From the NCBI RefSeq assembly GCF_005222485.1, contig NZ_CP029078.1, positions 6,165,501 to 6,229,500 on the forward strand: a stretch of DNA of 64,000 bases, read 5' to 3'. A program made the position numbers and the translations under genes. The stretch comes from Streptomyces griseoviridis. Lineage in GTDB: Bacteria > Actinomycetota > Actinomycetes > Streptomycetales > Streptomycetaceae. How positions within the stretch are numbered: the stretch's first letter is position 1; each line of letters opens with the position of its first letter. This document shows positions 18,613 through 27,389 of the stretch, piece by piece. Under the pieces are notes generated by a model. That model was not told the origin of the DNA. It ran no database searches and was given only the letters and a program-made list of their open reading frames with translations.

Positions 18613-19977
18613 ATGAAGGCCGTTCCGCCGTCCCGATCCCTCCCCGCGCTGCTGGCGGCCATGGTCCTCGCCGTCCTGATGACGGTGCCCGGGGCCGGTG
18701 CCCCGGCGGTCGCGGCCACCGGCGTCTCCACCATCGCCGCCGCCCTGCGTGACAGCCCCGTCTACGTGGACCCGGCCGCCCGCGGACAGCTCTCGGCCGC
18801 GGCCGCCGACGCGCTGGCCGCGCGGATCAAGAAGGCGGACAGGCCCGTCTTCGTCGCGGTCCTGCCCGCCGGCTACCCGACGGCGAACCTCTTCACCGAC
18901 CTCCGTACCGCCACCGGCGTCACGGGCCTGTACGCGATCAGGCTCGGCGACCGCTTCGACGCCCGCGCCGACTCCGCAGTGCTGCCGCGCACCTCCGTGG
19001 GCAACCTCGTCACCAGCGTCCAGGGCGCGCCCGACGCCAGGACCCAGCTCGACGACTTCACCGGCCGCGCCCTCGCGAGCATGCGCGGCTCGGCCCCGGC
19101 GAGCTGGGGCGGCCGGGCGGGCGGCACCGGGGTGTCGAGCACCGTGCTGATCGGGCTCGGCGCGGTGGTCGTCGTCGGCGGGGTGGGCGCCTACGCGCTG
19201 GTCAGACGGGACCGGCGGCGCCGGGAGGAGCGGCGGCTGGCCGACCTCGACCGGCTGCGGATCGTCGTCGACGAGGACATCACGGCGTTCGGTGAGGAAC
19301 TGGACCGGCTCGACTTCCACCCCGCGGAGGCCGGCGCCGACGACGCGATGCGCGCGGACTACGAACGCGCCCTGGACGCCTACGAGCAGGCGAAGTCCCT
19401 GATGGCGGCGGCGTACGGGCCGCAGGACGTCCGGGGTGTCACCCAGGCCCTGGAGGACGGCCGGTTCTCGCTGGCCCAGCTCGCCGCGCGGCGCGCGCAC
19501 CTCCCGCTGCCCGAGCGGCGCCCGCCCTGCTTCTTCGACCCGCGTCACGGGCCCTCGGTGGCCGACGCCGTGTGGACGCCGCCCGGCGGGGCCCCGCGCG
19601 AGGTACCGGTCTGCGCCGCCGACCGGACCAGGCTCGCGGACGGACGCGATCCGGTGATCCGCGAGGTGGACAGCGAGTACGGCCGCCGCCCGTACTGGGA
19701 GGCCGGCCCGGCCTACGGGCCCTGGGCCGGCGGCTACTTCGGCGGCGGACTGCTGCCTGGGCTGCTGGTCGGCACGATGCTCGGCGGGATGATGTCGGGC
19801 CCGGGGTACGGCTACGGCGCCGGGTACGGCGACACCGGCGCCGGATACGGCGGCTTCGGGGGCGGCGACGTCTCCGGCTCCAACTTCGACCCCGGGGACT
19901 TCGGCGGCGGCTTCGGCGGCGGGGGAGGTTTCGGTGACGGCGGCGGGGGAGGCGGGGACTTCGGCGGCGGTTTCTGA
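18613..19977 (+). CDS. TPM-domain membrane protein with Gly-rich tail
   Basis: The 454-residue protein has a signal peptide (to about residue 35), an extracytoplasmic TPM/YgcG-like domain (about 40-160), one membrane helix (STVLIGLGAVVVVGGVGAYA, about 176-197) and a basic stop-transfer RRDRRRREERR. A cytoplasmic region of about 240 residues follows. The last 80 residues are Gly/Tyr/Phe-rich (repeats of GYG, GGGFG, GGG). The family is widespread and poorly understood; proposed roles include membrane protein quality control. The Gly-rich tail resembles that of other actinobacterial and plant TPM proteins. Function here is not known. Confidence 0.8.
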   Translation: MKAVPPSRSLPALLAAMVLAVLMTVPGAGAPAVAATGVSTIAAALRDSPVYVDPAARGQLSAAAADALAARIKKADRPVFVAVLPAGYPTANLFTDLRTATGVTGLYAIRLGDRFDARADSAVLPRTSVGNLVTSVQGAPDARTQLDDFTGRALASMRGSAPASWGGRAGGTGVSSTVLIGLGAVVVVGGVGAYALVRRDRRRREERRLADLDRLRIVVDEDITAFGEELDRLDFHPAEAGADDAMRADYERALDAYEQAKSLMAAAYGPQDVRGVTQALEDGRFSLAQLAARRAHLPLPERRPPCFFDPRHGPSVADAVWTPPGGAPREVPVCAADRTRLADGRDPVIREVDSEYGRRPYWEAGPAYGPWAGGYFGGGLLPGLLVGTMLGGMMSGPGYGYGAGYGDTGAGYGGFGGGDVSGSNFDPGDFGGGFGGGGGFGDGGGGGGDFGGGF

Positions 19978-19980
19978 CGC

Positions 19981-20130
19981 CGGACGGCCCATCACCCGGG
20001 CGCCCCGTCAGCCAGGCGACCTGCCACCCGGACGGCTCGTCACCCAGGCGGCCCGCACCTGGACGACCCGTCAGCCGGGCGGCCTGTCACCCGGACGGCC
20101 CGCCCCCCGGACGACGACGCTCCCGCCCCG
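19981..20130 (+). repeat. Degenerate short tandem repeats downstream of the TPM gene
   Basis: About eight imperfect units of roughly 15-16 bp built on ACCCGGACGGCCCGTC fill the gap to yceI. No gene or clear hairpin terminator is visible here. It may be decayed low-complexity DNA. Confidence 0.5.
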
Positions 20131-20156
20131 CCCCCGTCCGTCCCCCCGCCCGCACG

Positions 20157-20771
20157 TCAGGCGTTCTTGATCGCCGAGATGTCGAAGTTCAGCTTGATCT
20201 TGTCGGAGACCAGGACGCCGCCCGTCTCCAGCGTCGCGTTCCAGGTCAGGCCCCAGTCGGAGCGCAGGATCTCGGCCTTGCCCTCGAAGCCGACGCGCTC
20301 GTTGCCGAACGGGTCCTTCGCGGCGCCGTTGAACTCCAGGTCGATGGTGATCGGCCGGCTGGTGCCGAGGATCTCCAGGTCGCCGGTGATCCGGTAGTCG
20401 TCGCCGCCCAGGGACTCCGCCGCGGTGGAGCGGAACGTCATGCGCGGGAACTCGTCGGTCTTGAAGAAGTCGGCGCTCTTGAGGTGCCCGTCGCGGTCGG
20501 CGGACCCGGTGTCGATGGAGTCCATCGTGATGTCGAGGGACGCCGTGGACTTCGACGGGTCCGAGCCGTCGAGGTGCAGCGAGCCGGTGAAGTCGAGGAA
20601 CTTGCCCTTGACGTTGGTGACCATCGCGTGGCGGGCCACGAAGCCGAGCGTGGAGTGCGCGGGGTCGATGGTGTACTCGCCGGTCAGCGCGGCCTGGTCG
20701 GGGACGACGGGCGCGGAGGTGGCGCTCGCGGGGGTGCTGTCGCTGTCGTTCTTGCGGCCGAAGATGCCCAT
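20157..20771 (-). CDS. YceI-family lipid-binding protein
   Basis: The 204-residue protein carries the YceI lipocalin-like fold: GEYTIDPAHSTLGFVARHAMVTNVKG, then SLDITMDSIDTGSADRDGHLKS and FRSTAAESLGG, ending DKIKLNFDISA. YceI proteins bind isoprenoid or other amphiphilic molecules. The first 30 residues (GIFGRKNDSDSTPAS...) are not a signal peptide, so this copy is probably cytosolic. ATG 20771 follows AGGAG at 7 nt. The promoter is flanked by two matching palindromes, suggesting tight repression by a MarR-like factor encoded elsewhere. Confidence 0.88.
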   Translation of the reverse strand: MGIFGRKNDSDSTPASATSAPVVPDQAALTGEYTIDPAHSTLGFVARHAMVTNVKGKFLDFTGSLHLDGSDPSKSTASLDITMDSIDTGSADRDGHLKSADFFKTDEFPRMTFRSTAAESLGGDDYRITGDLEILGTSRPITIDLEFNGAAKDPFGNERVGFEGKAEILRSDWGLTWNATLETGGVLVSDKIKLNFDISAIKNA

Positions 20772-20827
20772 GAGGTGCTCCTGGGGGACGGGTCGCGGCT
20801 CCGGGCGGAGGCCGCGGCGATGAGGAT

Positions 20828-20887
20828 GTTTAATCTTCAACGAGGTCAACGAGGACGACCGTAGACCCATTCCGTTCAAGTTTCAAC
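20828..20887 (-). promoter_or_regulatory. yceI promoter with twin GTTNAANNTTNAAC palindromes
   Basis: On the minus strand TTGAAA (20886-20881) and TACGGT (20863-20858) are 17 nt apart and form a good promoter. One palindrome, GTTCAAGTTTCAAC (20874-20887), overlaps the -35. A second, GTTTAATCTTCAAC (20828-20841), lies just downstream of the start point. Both fit GTTNAANNTTNAAC, with centres 46 bp apart. Confidence 0.65.
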
Positions 20888-21134
20888 ATCATCCGCAGTG
20901 TCAGCAAGATCTTACGCTCCGTGACCATTCCTCGCACGGCCGGTGACGCACGGCGAACGCCGGGGCGAGCGGCGAGGGATCATCCGGAAATCCTGTGACG
21001 ATCCGCGCCGCCCCTCTGGCGGACGCGCGTAGACCTCGGGCACCATCGGCGGGCACCACCTGCACGGCCGCCCCACAGGAAGAACGGCCCCGCACGGCCG
21101 CCCGGTCCACGGTTCCCCGCAGGAAAGGCCCCCC

Positions 21135-21632
21135 ATGAAGCTCAGGTCCGTCCTGACCGCGCTCGCCCTCGTCGTCGCCCCCGGCCTCGCCGTCGTCGGC
21201 ACCGCGGGCGACGCCTCCGCCGCCACCAAGATCAGCCACGCCACCGCCACCTCGATGTTCAGCGCGGTCGGCGTCACCTGGTCGTCCTCCGGCGGCTGCA
21301 CCGACCGCAACAACTCCACCTGTACGTCGTTCGACCAGCTCAACCAGGCCACCGCCCAGGGCGCCCAGACCCTCAAGCGGGCCACCGGCTGCGCCCTGAA
21401 CATCACCGGCGGCACCGAGACCGGCCACGCCTCCGGCACCTACTCGCACTGGAACGGCTACAAGCTCGACTACGGCAAGAACACCTGCGTCACCACGTAC
21501 ATCAAGAACACCTTCACCTACATCGGGCTGCGCGGCGACGGCGCCGCCCAGTACCAGTCGGGGTCCGGCAACATCTACGCCGACGAGGGCAACCACTGGG
21601 ACGTCCTCTACTACAACTGCGGCGGCTGCTGA
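21135..21632 (+). CDS. Small secreted LAS-type zinc peptidase (D-Ala-D-Ala carboxypeptidase-like)
   Basis: The 165-residue protein has a signal peptide (MKLRSVLTALALVVAPGLAV..., cleavage after about ASA, residue 29). The mature part shows the zinc site of the LAS/M15 group: SHWNGYKLD places His105, Gly108 and Asp112 exactly as in SxHxxGxAxD, and EGNHWDV supplies the third ligand His154. Six Cys residues suggest disulfides. The fold cuts peptidoglycan stem peptides in known relatives; the substrate here is inferred. At about 136 mature residues it is a minimal catalytic domain with no cell-wall-binding module. AGGAAAGG lies before ATG 21135. Confidence 0.75.
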   Translation: MKLRSVLTALALVVAPGLAVVGTAGDASAATKISHATATSMFSAVGVTWSSSGGCTDRNNSTCTSFDQLNQATAQGAQTLKRATGCALNITGGTETGHASGTYSHWNGYKLDYGKNTCVTTYIKNTFTYIGLRGDGAAQYQSGSGNIYADEGNHWDVLYYNCGGC

Positions 21633-21647
21633 GGCACGTGACCCGTC

Positions 21648-21689
21648 CGCCGCGGCGGAACCGGCACCCCGCCCGGTTCCGCCGCGGCG
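21648..21689 (+). terminator. Terminator after the LAS-type peptidase gene
   Basis: A 17-bp perfect stem (21648-21664 with 21673-21689, core CCGCGGCGGAACCGG) and 8-nt loop starts 15 nt after the stop codon. Confidence 0.85.
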
Positions 21690-21713
21690 CCCCGCGTGGT
21701 ACCCAGCTTGGGT

Positions 21714-24023
21714 ATGTCCCCCACGCGCCGCACCTTCCTCTCGGTGGCCGCCCTCGCCGCCACCGCCCTCGGCACGGCACCCGCCCCCGCCCGCTCCGCC
21801 GACCCCTACGACACGCTCCGCGCGCGCTGGCTCGACCTCGCCCTCGGCACCGGCTACGACCCGGCCGCCGAGCCCTACGCCTCCCGCCTCGCCGACCTCG
21901 GCGCCCGCGCACGGGCCCTGCGCGCCGCCATGGCGCCCACCGCCGGCTCGCTGTGGCCGGGGCAGCCGTTCGACCCGCCGTCCGGCATCACCCAGAGCTA
22001 CAGCCGGCTGTGGACCATGACCCAGGCTGTCGTCCAGCACGGCACCGGCTCCACCGGCGACCCGGAGCTGCTCGCCGCCGTCCTGCGCGGCCTCGACCAC
22101 CTCGCGGACACCGTCTACCACCCCGGCACCACCCCGTACGGCAACTGGTGGGAGTGGCAGATCGGCAGCCCCCGGCTGCTCATGGACATCACGGCCGCCC
22201 TGTACGAGGTGCTCGGCGCCGCCAGGACCGCCGCCGCCTGCGCCGCCGTCGACCACTTCGTCCCGGACTCCGCGCTCGCCGACTACTCCGGCACCTCGAC
22301 CGGCGCCAACCGGGTCGACCTGTGCCGCTCGGTCGCCCTGCGCGGGGTCCTCGGCCGCGACGGCGCCAAGCTCGCCCTCGCCCGCGACGCCCTCTCGCCG
22401 GTCTTCCCGTACGTCACCCGCGGCGACGGCCTGTACGCCGACGGCTCGTACGTGCAGCACACCTGGGTCGCCTACTCGGGCACCTACGGCCAGGTCGCGC
22501 TCGACGGGCTGGGGCGGCTGTTCACGCTGCTGGCCGGCTCCGACTGGCAGGTGACCGACCCCGGCCGCCAACTCGTCCTGGACAGCGTCGAACACGCCTA
22601 CGCGCCGTTCCTGCACGACGGGCTGGTGATGGACTGCGTCAACGGCCGTGCCATCAGCCGGGGTTACCTCGCCGCCGACGAGCAGCACCTGATGCGCGGC
22701 GACCACTTCCACGGCCAGGCCCTCATCGCCGCCATCACCGTGCTGGCCGGCGGAGCGAGCGCCGCGGAGCGCGAGCGGTGGTACGGGATGGTCAAGGGCT
22801 GGGCCCAACGGGACACCGTCACACCGCTGCTGACGGCGCCTCAGTTCGGCGTCGCCGATCTTTCGCGGCTGCGCGCGGTCGCCGACTCGGCGGTGCCCGC
22901 CACCCCGGAACCCGTCGGCCACCGTCTCTTCCCCGCCATGGACCGGGCCGTCCACCGCGGCGCGGGCTTCACCGCGAGCATCGCCATGTCCAGCGACCGC
23001 ATCGCCGCCTACGAGTGCGGCAACGGCGAGAACCCGCGCGGCTGGCACACCGGCGCCGGGATGGTCGCCTGGTGGGCCGAGGGGACGGGCGACCAGTACA
23101 CCGACTGGTACTGGCCCACCGTCGACTGGTACCGGCTGCCCGGTACCACCGTCTCCACCCGGCGTCTCGCCGACCGCGCGGGCGGCGAGTGGGGCGCGGC
23201 CCGGCCCGACGTCCGCTGGGTCGGAGGCACCACCGACGGCGTCCACGCGGCCGTCGGACAGCACGTCAAGGGCCTCGACTCCACCCTTGAGGCCCGCAAG
23301 TCGTGGTTCTGCCTCGACGACGCCGTCGTCTGCCTGGGCGCCGGGATCAGCTGCGCCGACGGGGTGCCCGTCGAGACGATCGTGGACAACCGCAACCTGG
23401 GGGAGGGCGGCACCCGGCGGCTGGCCCAGGGGCCGGGATGGGCGCACCTGGAGGGGCACGGCGGCTGGCTGGTGCCGCGGGGGCGGCTGCGCACCCTGCG
23501 CGAGGACCGCACCGGCGCCTGGTCCGACATCAACTCCACCAGCACCGGCGAGCGCGCCACCCGCCGCTGGCAGACCCTCTGGCTCGACCACGGCACCGAC
23601 CCCGTCGACGCCCGCTACCGGTACGTCCTGCTGCCGGGTGCCTCCCGCGCCGGGACCGCCGCCCGCGCCGCCGACCCGCACTGGCTGACCGTCCTCGCCA
23701 ACGACACCATCGCCCAGGCCGTCCACGTGCCCGCAGCGGGCCTGACCGCCGCCACCTTCTGGGGGCCGGGCGGCGCCGGTCGGCTCACCGCCTCGGCGGG
23801 CGCGAGCGTGCTGGTCAGGGAGGTCGGCAGGAGCGCTACCCTCTGGGTGAGCGAGCCGCCGCGCACGGGTGAGCCGCTGGAGATCACCTGGGACCGTCCG
23901 GTGCGCGGGGTGGTCGGCCACGACCCGTCGGTGCGGGTGCTGTCGGCCGGGCGCCGGCTGACTCTAGGGGTTACCCCAGGAGTGTCGTGTTCGACGCACC
24001 GATGTGAGGTGGCTCTCCCCTGA
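21714..24023 (+). CDS. Secreted polysaccharide lyase family 8 (hyaluronate/chondroitin/xanthan lyase type)
   Basis: The 769-residue protein begins with a twin-arginine signal (SPTRRTFLSVAALAATALG). An alpha/alpha toroid follows with the PL8 aromatic patch NWWEWQIGSPRLL (N144) and the catalytic set N199 (TGANRVDLCRS), H249 (DGSYVQHTW) and Y258 (SGTYG). The N-H spacing of 50 and H-Y spacing of 9 match the hyaluronan-lyase triad as I recall it. The C-terminal half contains the beta-sandwich domains (ENPRGWHTGAGM, NRNLGEGGT). Substrate is not decided by sequence. ATG 21714 lacks a strong ribosome site; GTG 21696 is the alternative. Confidence 0.9.
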   Translation: MSPTRRTFLSVAALAATALGTAPAPARSADPYDTLRARWLDLALGTGYDPAAEPYASRLADLGARARALRAAMAPTAGSLWPGQPFDPPSGITQSYSRLWTMTQAVVQHGTGSTGDPELLAAVLRGLDHLADTVYHPGTTPYGNWWEWQIGSPRLLMDITAALYEVLGAARTAAACAAVDHFVPDSALADYSGTSTGANRVDLCRSVALRGVLGRDGAKLALARDALSPVFPYVTRGDGLYADGSYVQHTWVAYSGTYGQVALDGLGRLFTLLAGSDWQVTDPGRQLVLDSVEHAYAPFLHDGLVMDCVNGRAISRGYLAADEQHLMRGDHFHGQALIAAITVLAGGASAAERERWYGMVKGWAQRDTVTPLLTAPQFGVADLSRLRAVADSAVPATPEPVGHRLFPAMDRAVHRGAGFTASIAMSSDRIAAYECGNGENPRGWHTGAGMVAWWAEGTGDQYTDWYWPTVDWYRLPGTTVSTRRLADRAGGEWGAARPDVRWVGGTTDGVHAAVGQHVKGLDSTLEARKSWFCLDDAVVCLGAGISCADGVPVETIVDNRNLGEGGTRRLAQGPGWAHLEGHGGWLVPRGRLRTLREDRTGAWSDINSTSTGERATRRWQTLWLDHGTDPVDARYRYVLLPGASRAGTAARAADPHWLTVLANDTIAQAVHVPAAGLTAATFWGPGGAGRLTASAGASVLVREVGRSATLWVSEPPRTGEPLEITWDRPVRGVVGHDPSVRVLSAGRRLTLGVTPGVSCSTHRCEVALP

Positions 24024-24177
24024 CGACTTTGTGCGACCTCCACAAGCGGGACGGCCCTTGAGCAGTCGAAAGGGCTGCATGCCGCGAAGGTTCTGTTCGG
24101 TGCTACCAGGAAAACGGGCCGGAGACTGTACGGAGTCGACGGCTCGCTTTTCTTCGTGTCCTTCGTAAGGTCGCTAC

Positions 24178-25761
24178 ATGACCGTTTTGGACGATGCACC
24201 GGGTGAGCCGACGGACGCCCGCGGGCGAGTGGCCGAGCTGCACGAGATCCGCGCCCGTGCGCTGGCCGGACCGAGCGAGAAGGCGACCGAGGCGCAGCAC
24301 GCCAAGGGCAAGCTGACGGCGCGCGAGCGGATCGAGCTGCTCCTCGACCCGGAGTCCTTCCAGGAGGTCGAGCAGCTGCGGCGGCACCGCGCCTCCGGCT
24401 TCGGCCTCGAGTCCAAGAAGCCGTACACCGACGGTGTCATCACCGGCTGGGGCACGGTCGAGGGCCGCACGGTCTTCGTCTACGCCCACGACTTCCGGAT
24501 CTTCGGCGGCGCGCTGGGCGAGGCCCACGCCACCAAGATCCACAAGATCATGGACATGGCCATCGCGGCAGGCGCCCCGCTGGTCTCCCTGAACGACGGC
24601 GCGGGCGCCCGCATCCAGGAGGGCGTCTCCGCGCTCGCCGGGTACGGCGGCATCTTCCAGCGCAACACCAAGGCGTCCGGCGTCATCCCGCAGATCAGCG
24701 TGATGCTCGGCCCGTGCGCGGGCGGCGCGGCCTACAGCCCCGCCCTCACCGACTTCGTCTTCATGGTTCGCGAGACCTCGCAGATGTTCATCACCGGTCC
24801 GGACGTCGTCAAGGCGGTCACCGGCGAGGAGATCAGCCAGAACGGCCTCGGCGGCGCCGACGTCCACGCCGAGACCTCGGGCGTCTGCCACTTCGCCTAC
24901 GACGACGAAGAGACCTGCATCGCCGAGGTCCGCTACCTGCTCTCGCTGCTGCCGCAGAACAACCGCGAGAACCCGCCGACGGTGGAGTCGTCCGACGACG
25001 CCGACCGGCGCAGCGACGTGCTGCTCGACCTGGTCCCCGCGGACGGCAACCGCCCGTACGACATGGCCAAGGTCATCGAGGAGATCGTCGACGACGGCGA
25101 GTACCTGGAGGTCCACGAGCGCTGGGCCCGCAACATCATCTGCGCGCTGGCCCGCCTCGACGGCCGCGTCGTCGGCATCGTCGCCAACCAGCCGCAGTCC
25201 CTCGCGGGCGTCCTGGACATCGAGGCGAGTGAAAAAGCTGCGCGCTTTGTCCAGATGTGTGACGCTTTTAACATCCCGATCGTCACCTTCCTGGACGTGC
25301 CGGGGTTCCTTCCCGGCGTCGACCAGGAGCACGGCGGAATCATCCGTCACGGCGCGAAGCTGCTCTACGCCTACTGCAACGCGACCGTGCCGAGGATCTC
25401 GCTGATCCTGCGCAAGGCGTACGGCGGGGCCTACATCGTCATGGACAGCCAGTCCATCGGCGCGGACCTCACGTACGCGTGGCCCACCAACGAGATCGCC
25501 GTGATGGGAGCGGAAGGGGCGGCCAACGTCATCTTCCGCCGGCAGATCGCCGACGCCACCGACCCCGACGCCATGCGCTCCCGCATGGTCAAGGAGTACA
25601 AGTCCGAGCTGATGCATCCCTACTACGCGGCCGAGCGCGGCCTGGTCGACGACGTCATCGACCCGGCCGAGACCCGCGAGGTGCTCATCCGGTCGCTGGC
25701 CATGCTCCAGAACAAGCACGCCGACCTGCCGTCCCGTAAGCACGGCAACCCCCCGCAGTAA
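24178..25761 (+). CDS. accB: Acyl-CoA carboxylase carboxyltransferase beta subunit
   Basis: Transfers carboxyl from biotin to acetyl-CoA or propionyl-CoA, giving malonyl- or methylmalonyl-CoA for fatty acid and polyketide synthesis. The 527-residue protein has N- and C-terminal crotonase-like carboxyltransferase domains with the two oxyanion-hole segments, NDGAGARIQEGVSAL and KAYGGAYIVMDSQ. The biotin-carboxylase alpha subunit is elsewhere. The gene is followed 35 nt later by the tiny epsilon subunit, an arrangement specific to actinomycete acetyl-CoA carboxylase (AccB-AccE of S. coelicolor). The 150-bp upstream gap shows no promoter I can name with confidence. Confidence 0.94.
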   Translation: MTVLDDAPGEPTDARGRVAELHEIRARALAGPSEKATEAQHAKGKLTARERIELLLDPESFQEVEQLRRHRASGFGLESKKPYTDGVITGWGTVEGRTVFVYAHDFRIFGGALGEAHATKIHKIMDMAIAAGAPLVSLNDGAGARIQEGVSALAGYGGIFQRNTKASGVIPQISVMLGPCAGGAAYSPALTDFVFMVRETSQMFITGPDVVKAVTGEEISQNGLGGADVHAETSGVCHFAYDDEETCIAEVRYLLSLLPQNNRENPPTVESSDDADRRSDVLLDLVPADGNRPYDMAKVIEEIVDDGEYLEVHERWARNIICALARLDGRVVGIVANQPQSLAGVLDIEASEKAARFVQMCDAFNIPIVTFLDVPGFLPGVDQEHGGIIRHGAKLLYAYCNATVPRISLILRKAYGGAYIVMDSQSIGADLTYAWPTNEIAVMGAEGAANVIFRRQIADATDPDAMRSRMVKEYKSELMHPYYAAERGLVDDVIDPAETREVLIRSLAMLQNKHADLPSRKHGNPPQ

Positions 25762-25796
25762 TCCCGCGGAAACCTCTCTCACGGAGACTGACATCC

Positions 25797-25988
25797 ATGA
25801 ACCCGCCTGACATCCGCGTCGAGAAGGGCCACGCCGACCCCGAGGAAGTCGCCGCGATCACCGCGGTCCTCCTGGCCCGCGCGGCATCCCGGCCCGCCCT
25901 CACGGTGCCGTCCCGCAGCCACGCCAAGGCGCCCTGGCGCCGTCTGGAGCGCGAGGGCGGCTTCCGCGCCCCGCACAGCTGGCACTGA
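25797..25988 (+). CDS. accE: Acyl-CoA carboxylase epsilon subunit
   Basis: This 63-residue protein is the small epsilon subunit that binds the beta subunit and stimulates the acetyl-CoA carboxylase complex. It shows the family pattern: IRVEKGHADPEEVAAITAVLLAR near the N-terminus and a C-terminal W-R..R..GFRAPHSWH tail. It lies directly behind accB with a short gap and ACGGAGAC before ATG 25797. Small size makes it easy to miss, but the motif and context are clear. Confidence 0.92.
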   Translation: MNPPDIRVEKGHADPEEVAAITAVLLARAASRPALTVPSRSHAKAPWRRLEREGGFRAPHSWH

Positions 25989-26012
25989 GCCGCACGGCGG
26001 CCCCTGCCGACG

Positions 26013-26059
26013 ACGCACCCGACCCCGTCCTCCCGTCCGGAGGGCGGGGTCGGGTGCGT
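26013..26059 (+). terminator. Terminator after accE
   Basis: ACGCACCCGACCCCG (26013-26027) pairs perfectly with 26045-26059, and an inner CCTCC/GGAGG extends the stem. Confidence 0.88.
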
Positions 26060-26089
26060 GCGGCGCCGCCTGCGGGCCCCTGACACGCC

Positions 26090-26120
26090 GAAGGGCCCCT
26101 CCCGACGGGAGGGGCCCTTC
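26090..26120 (-). terminator. Terminator of conservon 2
   Basis: GAAGGGCCCCTCCC (26090-26103) pairs perfectly with GGGAGGGGCCCTTC (26107-26120) over a 3-nt loop, 13 nt beyond the cvnD2 stop. It is back to back with the accE terminator. Confidence 0.85.
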
Positions 26121-26133
26121 GCACGTCGTCCGG

Positions 26134-26724
26134 CTACCGCAGCCGCGCCATCAGGGCGTGCTCGACCAGGGTGATCAGCGCCGACTTGGCGTCCGCGCGG
26201 TGGCGGGCGTCGGTCGTGATGATCGGGGTGTCGGGACCGATCTGGAGGGCCTCACGGACCTCGTCGGGGTTGTACGGCTGGCTGCCGTCGAAGCCGTTGA
26301 GGGCGATGACGAAGGGGAGGCCGCTGTTCTCGAAGTAGTCGACCGCGGGGAAGCAGTCGGCCAGTCGCCGGGTGTCCACCAGGACGATCGCACCGATCGC
26401 GCCGCGCACCAGGTCGTCCCACATGAACCAGAAACGGTCCTGCCCCGGGGTACCGAAGAGGTACAGGATCAGGTCCTGGTCGAGCGTGATGCGGCCGAAG
26501 TCCATGGCGACCGTCGTGGTCGTCTTGTCCCCGGTGTGGGTGAGGTCGTCGATGCCCGCGCTGGCGGACGTCATGACGGCCTCCGTGCGCAGCGGGTTGA
26601 TCTCCGAGACAGCACCGACGAACGTGGTCTTGCCCACGCCGAAGCCCCCTGCCACCACGATCTTCGCGGAGGTGGTGGAGCGACTCTGAGAAACCGGCCC
26701 TCCGCTAGAGCTTGCGAAGTCCAC
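26134..26724 (-). CDS. cvnD2: Conservon GTPase CvnD2
   Basis: The 196-residue protein is a small Ras-like GTPase with Walker A GGFGVGKTTFVG, a switch-II-like LFGTPGQDRFWF and the base-recognition ALNGFD in place of NKxD. In Streptomyces conservons the CvnD GTPase works with the CvnA histidine kinase-like sensor, the CvnB roadblock protein and CvnC as a membrane-associated, G-protein-like switch. It overlaps the end of cvnC2 by 20 nt and starts at GTG 26724. It is almost identical to CvnD1 (31513-32088) outside its first 15 residues. Confidence 0.93.
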   Translation of the reverse strand: MDFASSSGGPVSQSRSTTSAKIVVAGGFGVGKTTFVGAVSEINPLRTEAVMTSASAGIDDLTHTGDKTTTTVAMDFGRITLDQDLILYLFGTPGQDRFWFMWDDLVRGAIGAIVLVDTRRLADCFPAVDYFENSGLPFVIALNGFDGSQPYNPDEVREALQIGPDTPIITTDARHRADAKSALITLVEHALMARLR

Positions 26725-27295
26725 TGAGCACCCTTTCGAGCAGTGTCACGTCTGGCTGGCCGCCGGCGTTCTCGTCGCCGCCGGGCTGATGAATGGCGAC
26801 CAGGCCCGCCTCCGCCAAGTCGGCGACGAGGATCCTGGCCACGCCGAGAGGGATGGTCAGCAGAGCCGAGATCTCGGCCACCGACTTGATCTCGCGGCAG
26901 AGTTGGCAGATCCGCTGATGCTCGGGCAACTGGCCCTGCATCTGGTGCGGTTGCGCGGTGGTGTGCACCAGTGCCTCGATGGCGAGCTGGTAGCGGGGGC
27001 GCGTCCGGCCGCCGGTCATGGCGTACGGACGCACCAAAGGGTTGCTCGCCGCCCCTGCGGGCGCGGGCTCAGGGGTGCGTCGTTGCGGTTCCACGGGCTG
27101 GATGCGCGGGGCCGGCGGCTGGTCGTACGGCGAAGGGCCGGGGCCCTGCGGACCCTGGGGTGCGTACGGCTGACGGCGGTGGCTCGGTGCGGAGGGGAAG
27201 TTGTAACGGTTCGGGTTCTGGGAACCCTCACCCTGGTCCTGGCCAGGACCGTACGACCAGTTGCCGGTATGGGAACCGCCTGGTGGTGTTGTCAC
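26705..27295 (-). CDS. cvnC2: Conservon DUF742 protein CvnC2
   Basis: This 196-residue protein has a Pro/Gln/Gly-rich first 90 residues and a conserved DUF742 domain from LVRPYAMTGGRTRPRYQLAIEAL, with HQRICQLCREIKSVAEISALLTIPLGVARILVADL resembling a winged helix. Its end, DVTLLERVLSGLRKL, is shared with CvnC1. It is the third gene of the conservon, GTG 27295 after GGAGGAGAAA, with a 94-nt gap to cvnB2 and a 20-nt overlap with cvnD2. Its molecular role in the complex is not established. Confidence 0.9.
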   Translation of the reverse strand: MTTPPGGSHTGNWSYGPGQDQGEGSQNPNRYNFPSAPSHRRQPYAPQGPQGPGPSPYDQPPAPRIQPVEPQRRTPEPAPAGAASNPLVRPYAMTGGRTRPRYQLAIEALVHTTAQPHQMQGQLPEHQRICQLCREIKSVAEISALLTIPLGVARILVADLAEAGLVAIHQPGGDENAGGQPDVTLLERVLSGLRKL

Positions 27296-27389
27296 TTTCT
27301 CCTCCTCCGACTGTGCCGGGCACCCATCCTTGTGGAGCCGCGTCCCGAAACCTTACGGCCACGGGCCGTGAAAACGCACCGTCTGTCTG

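Noticed and set aside
20301..20879. Upstream start for YceI (frame open to 20879)
   Set aside because: The longer form would run through the promoter and both palindromes; ATG 20771 has the ribosome site and the usual length.
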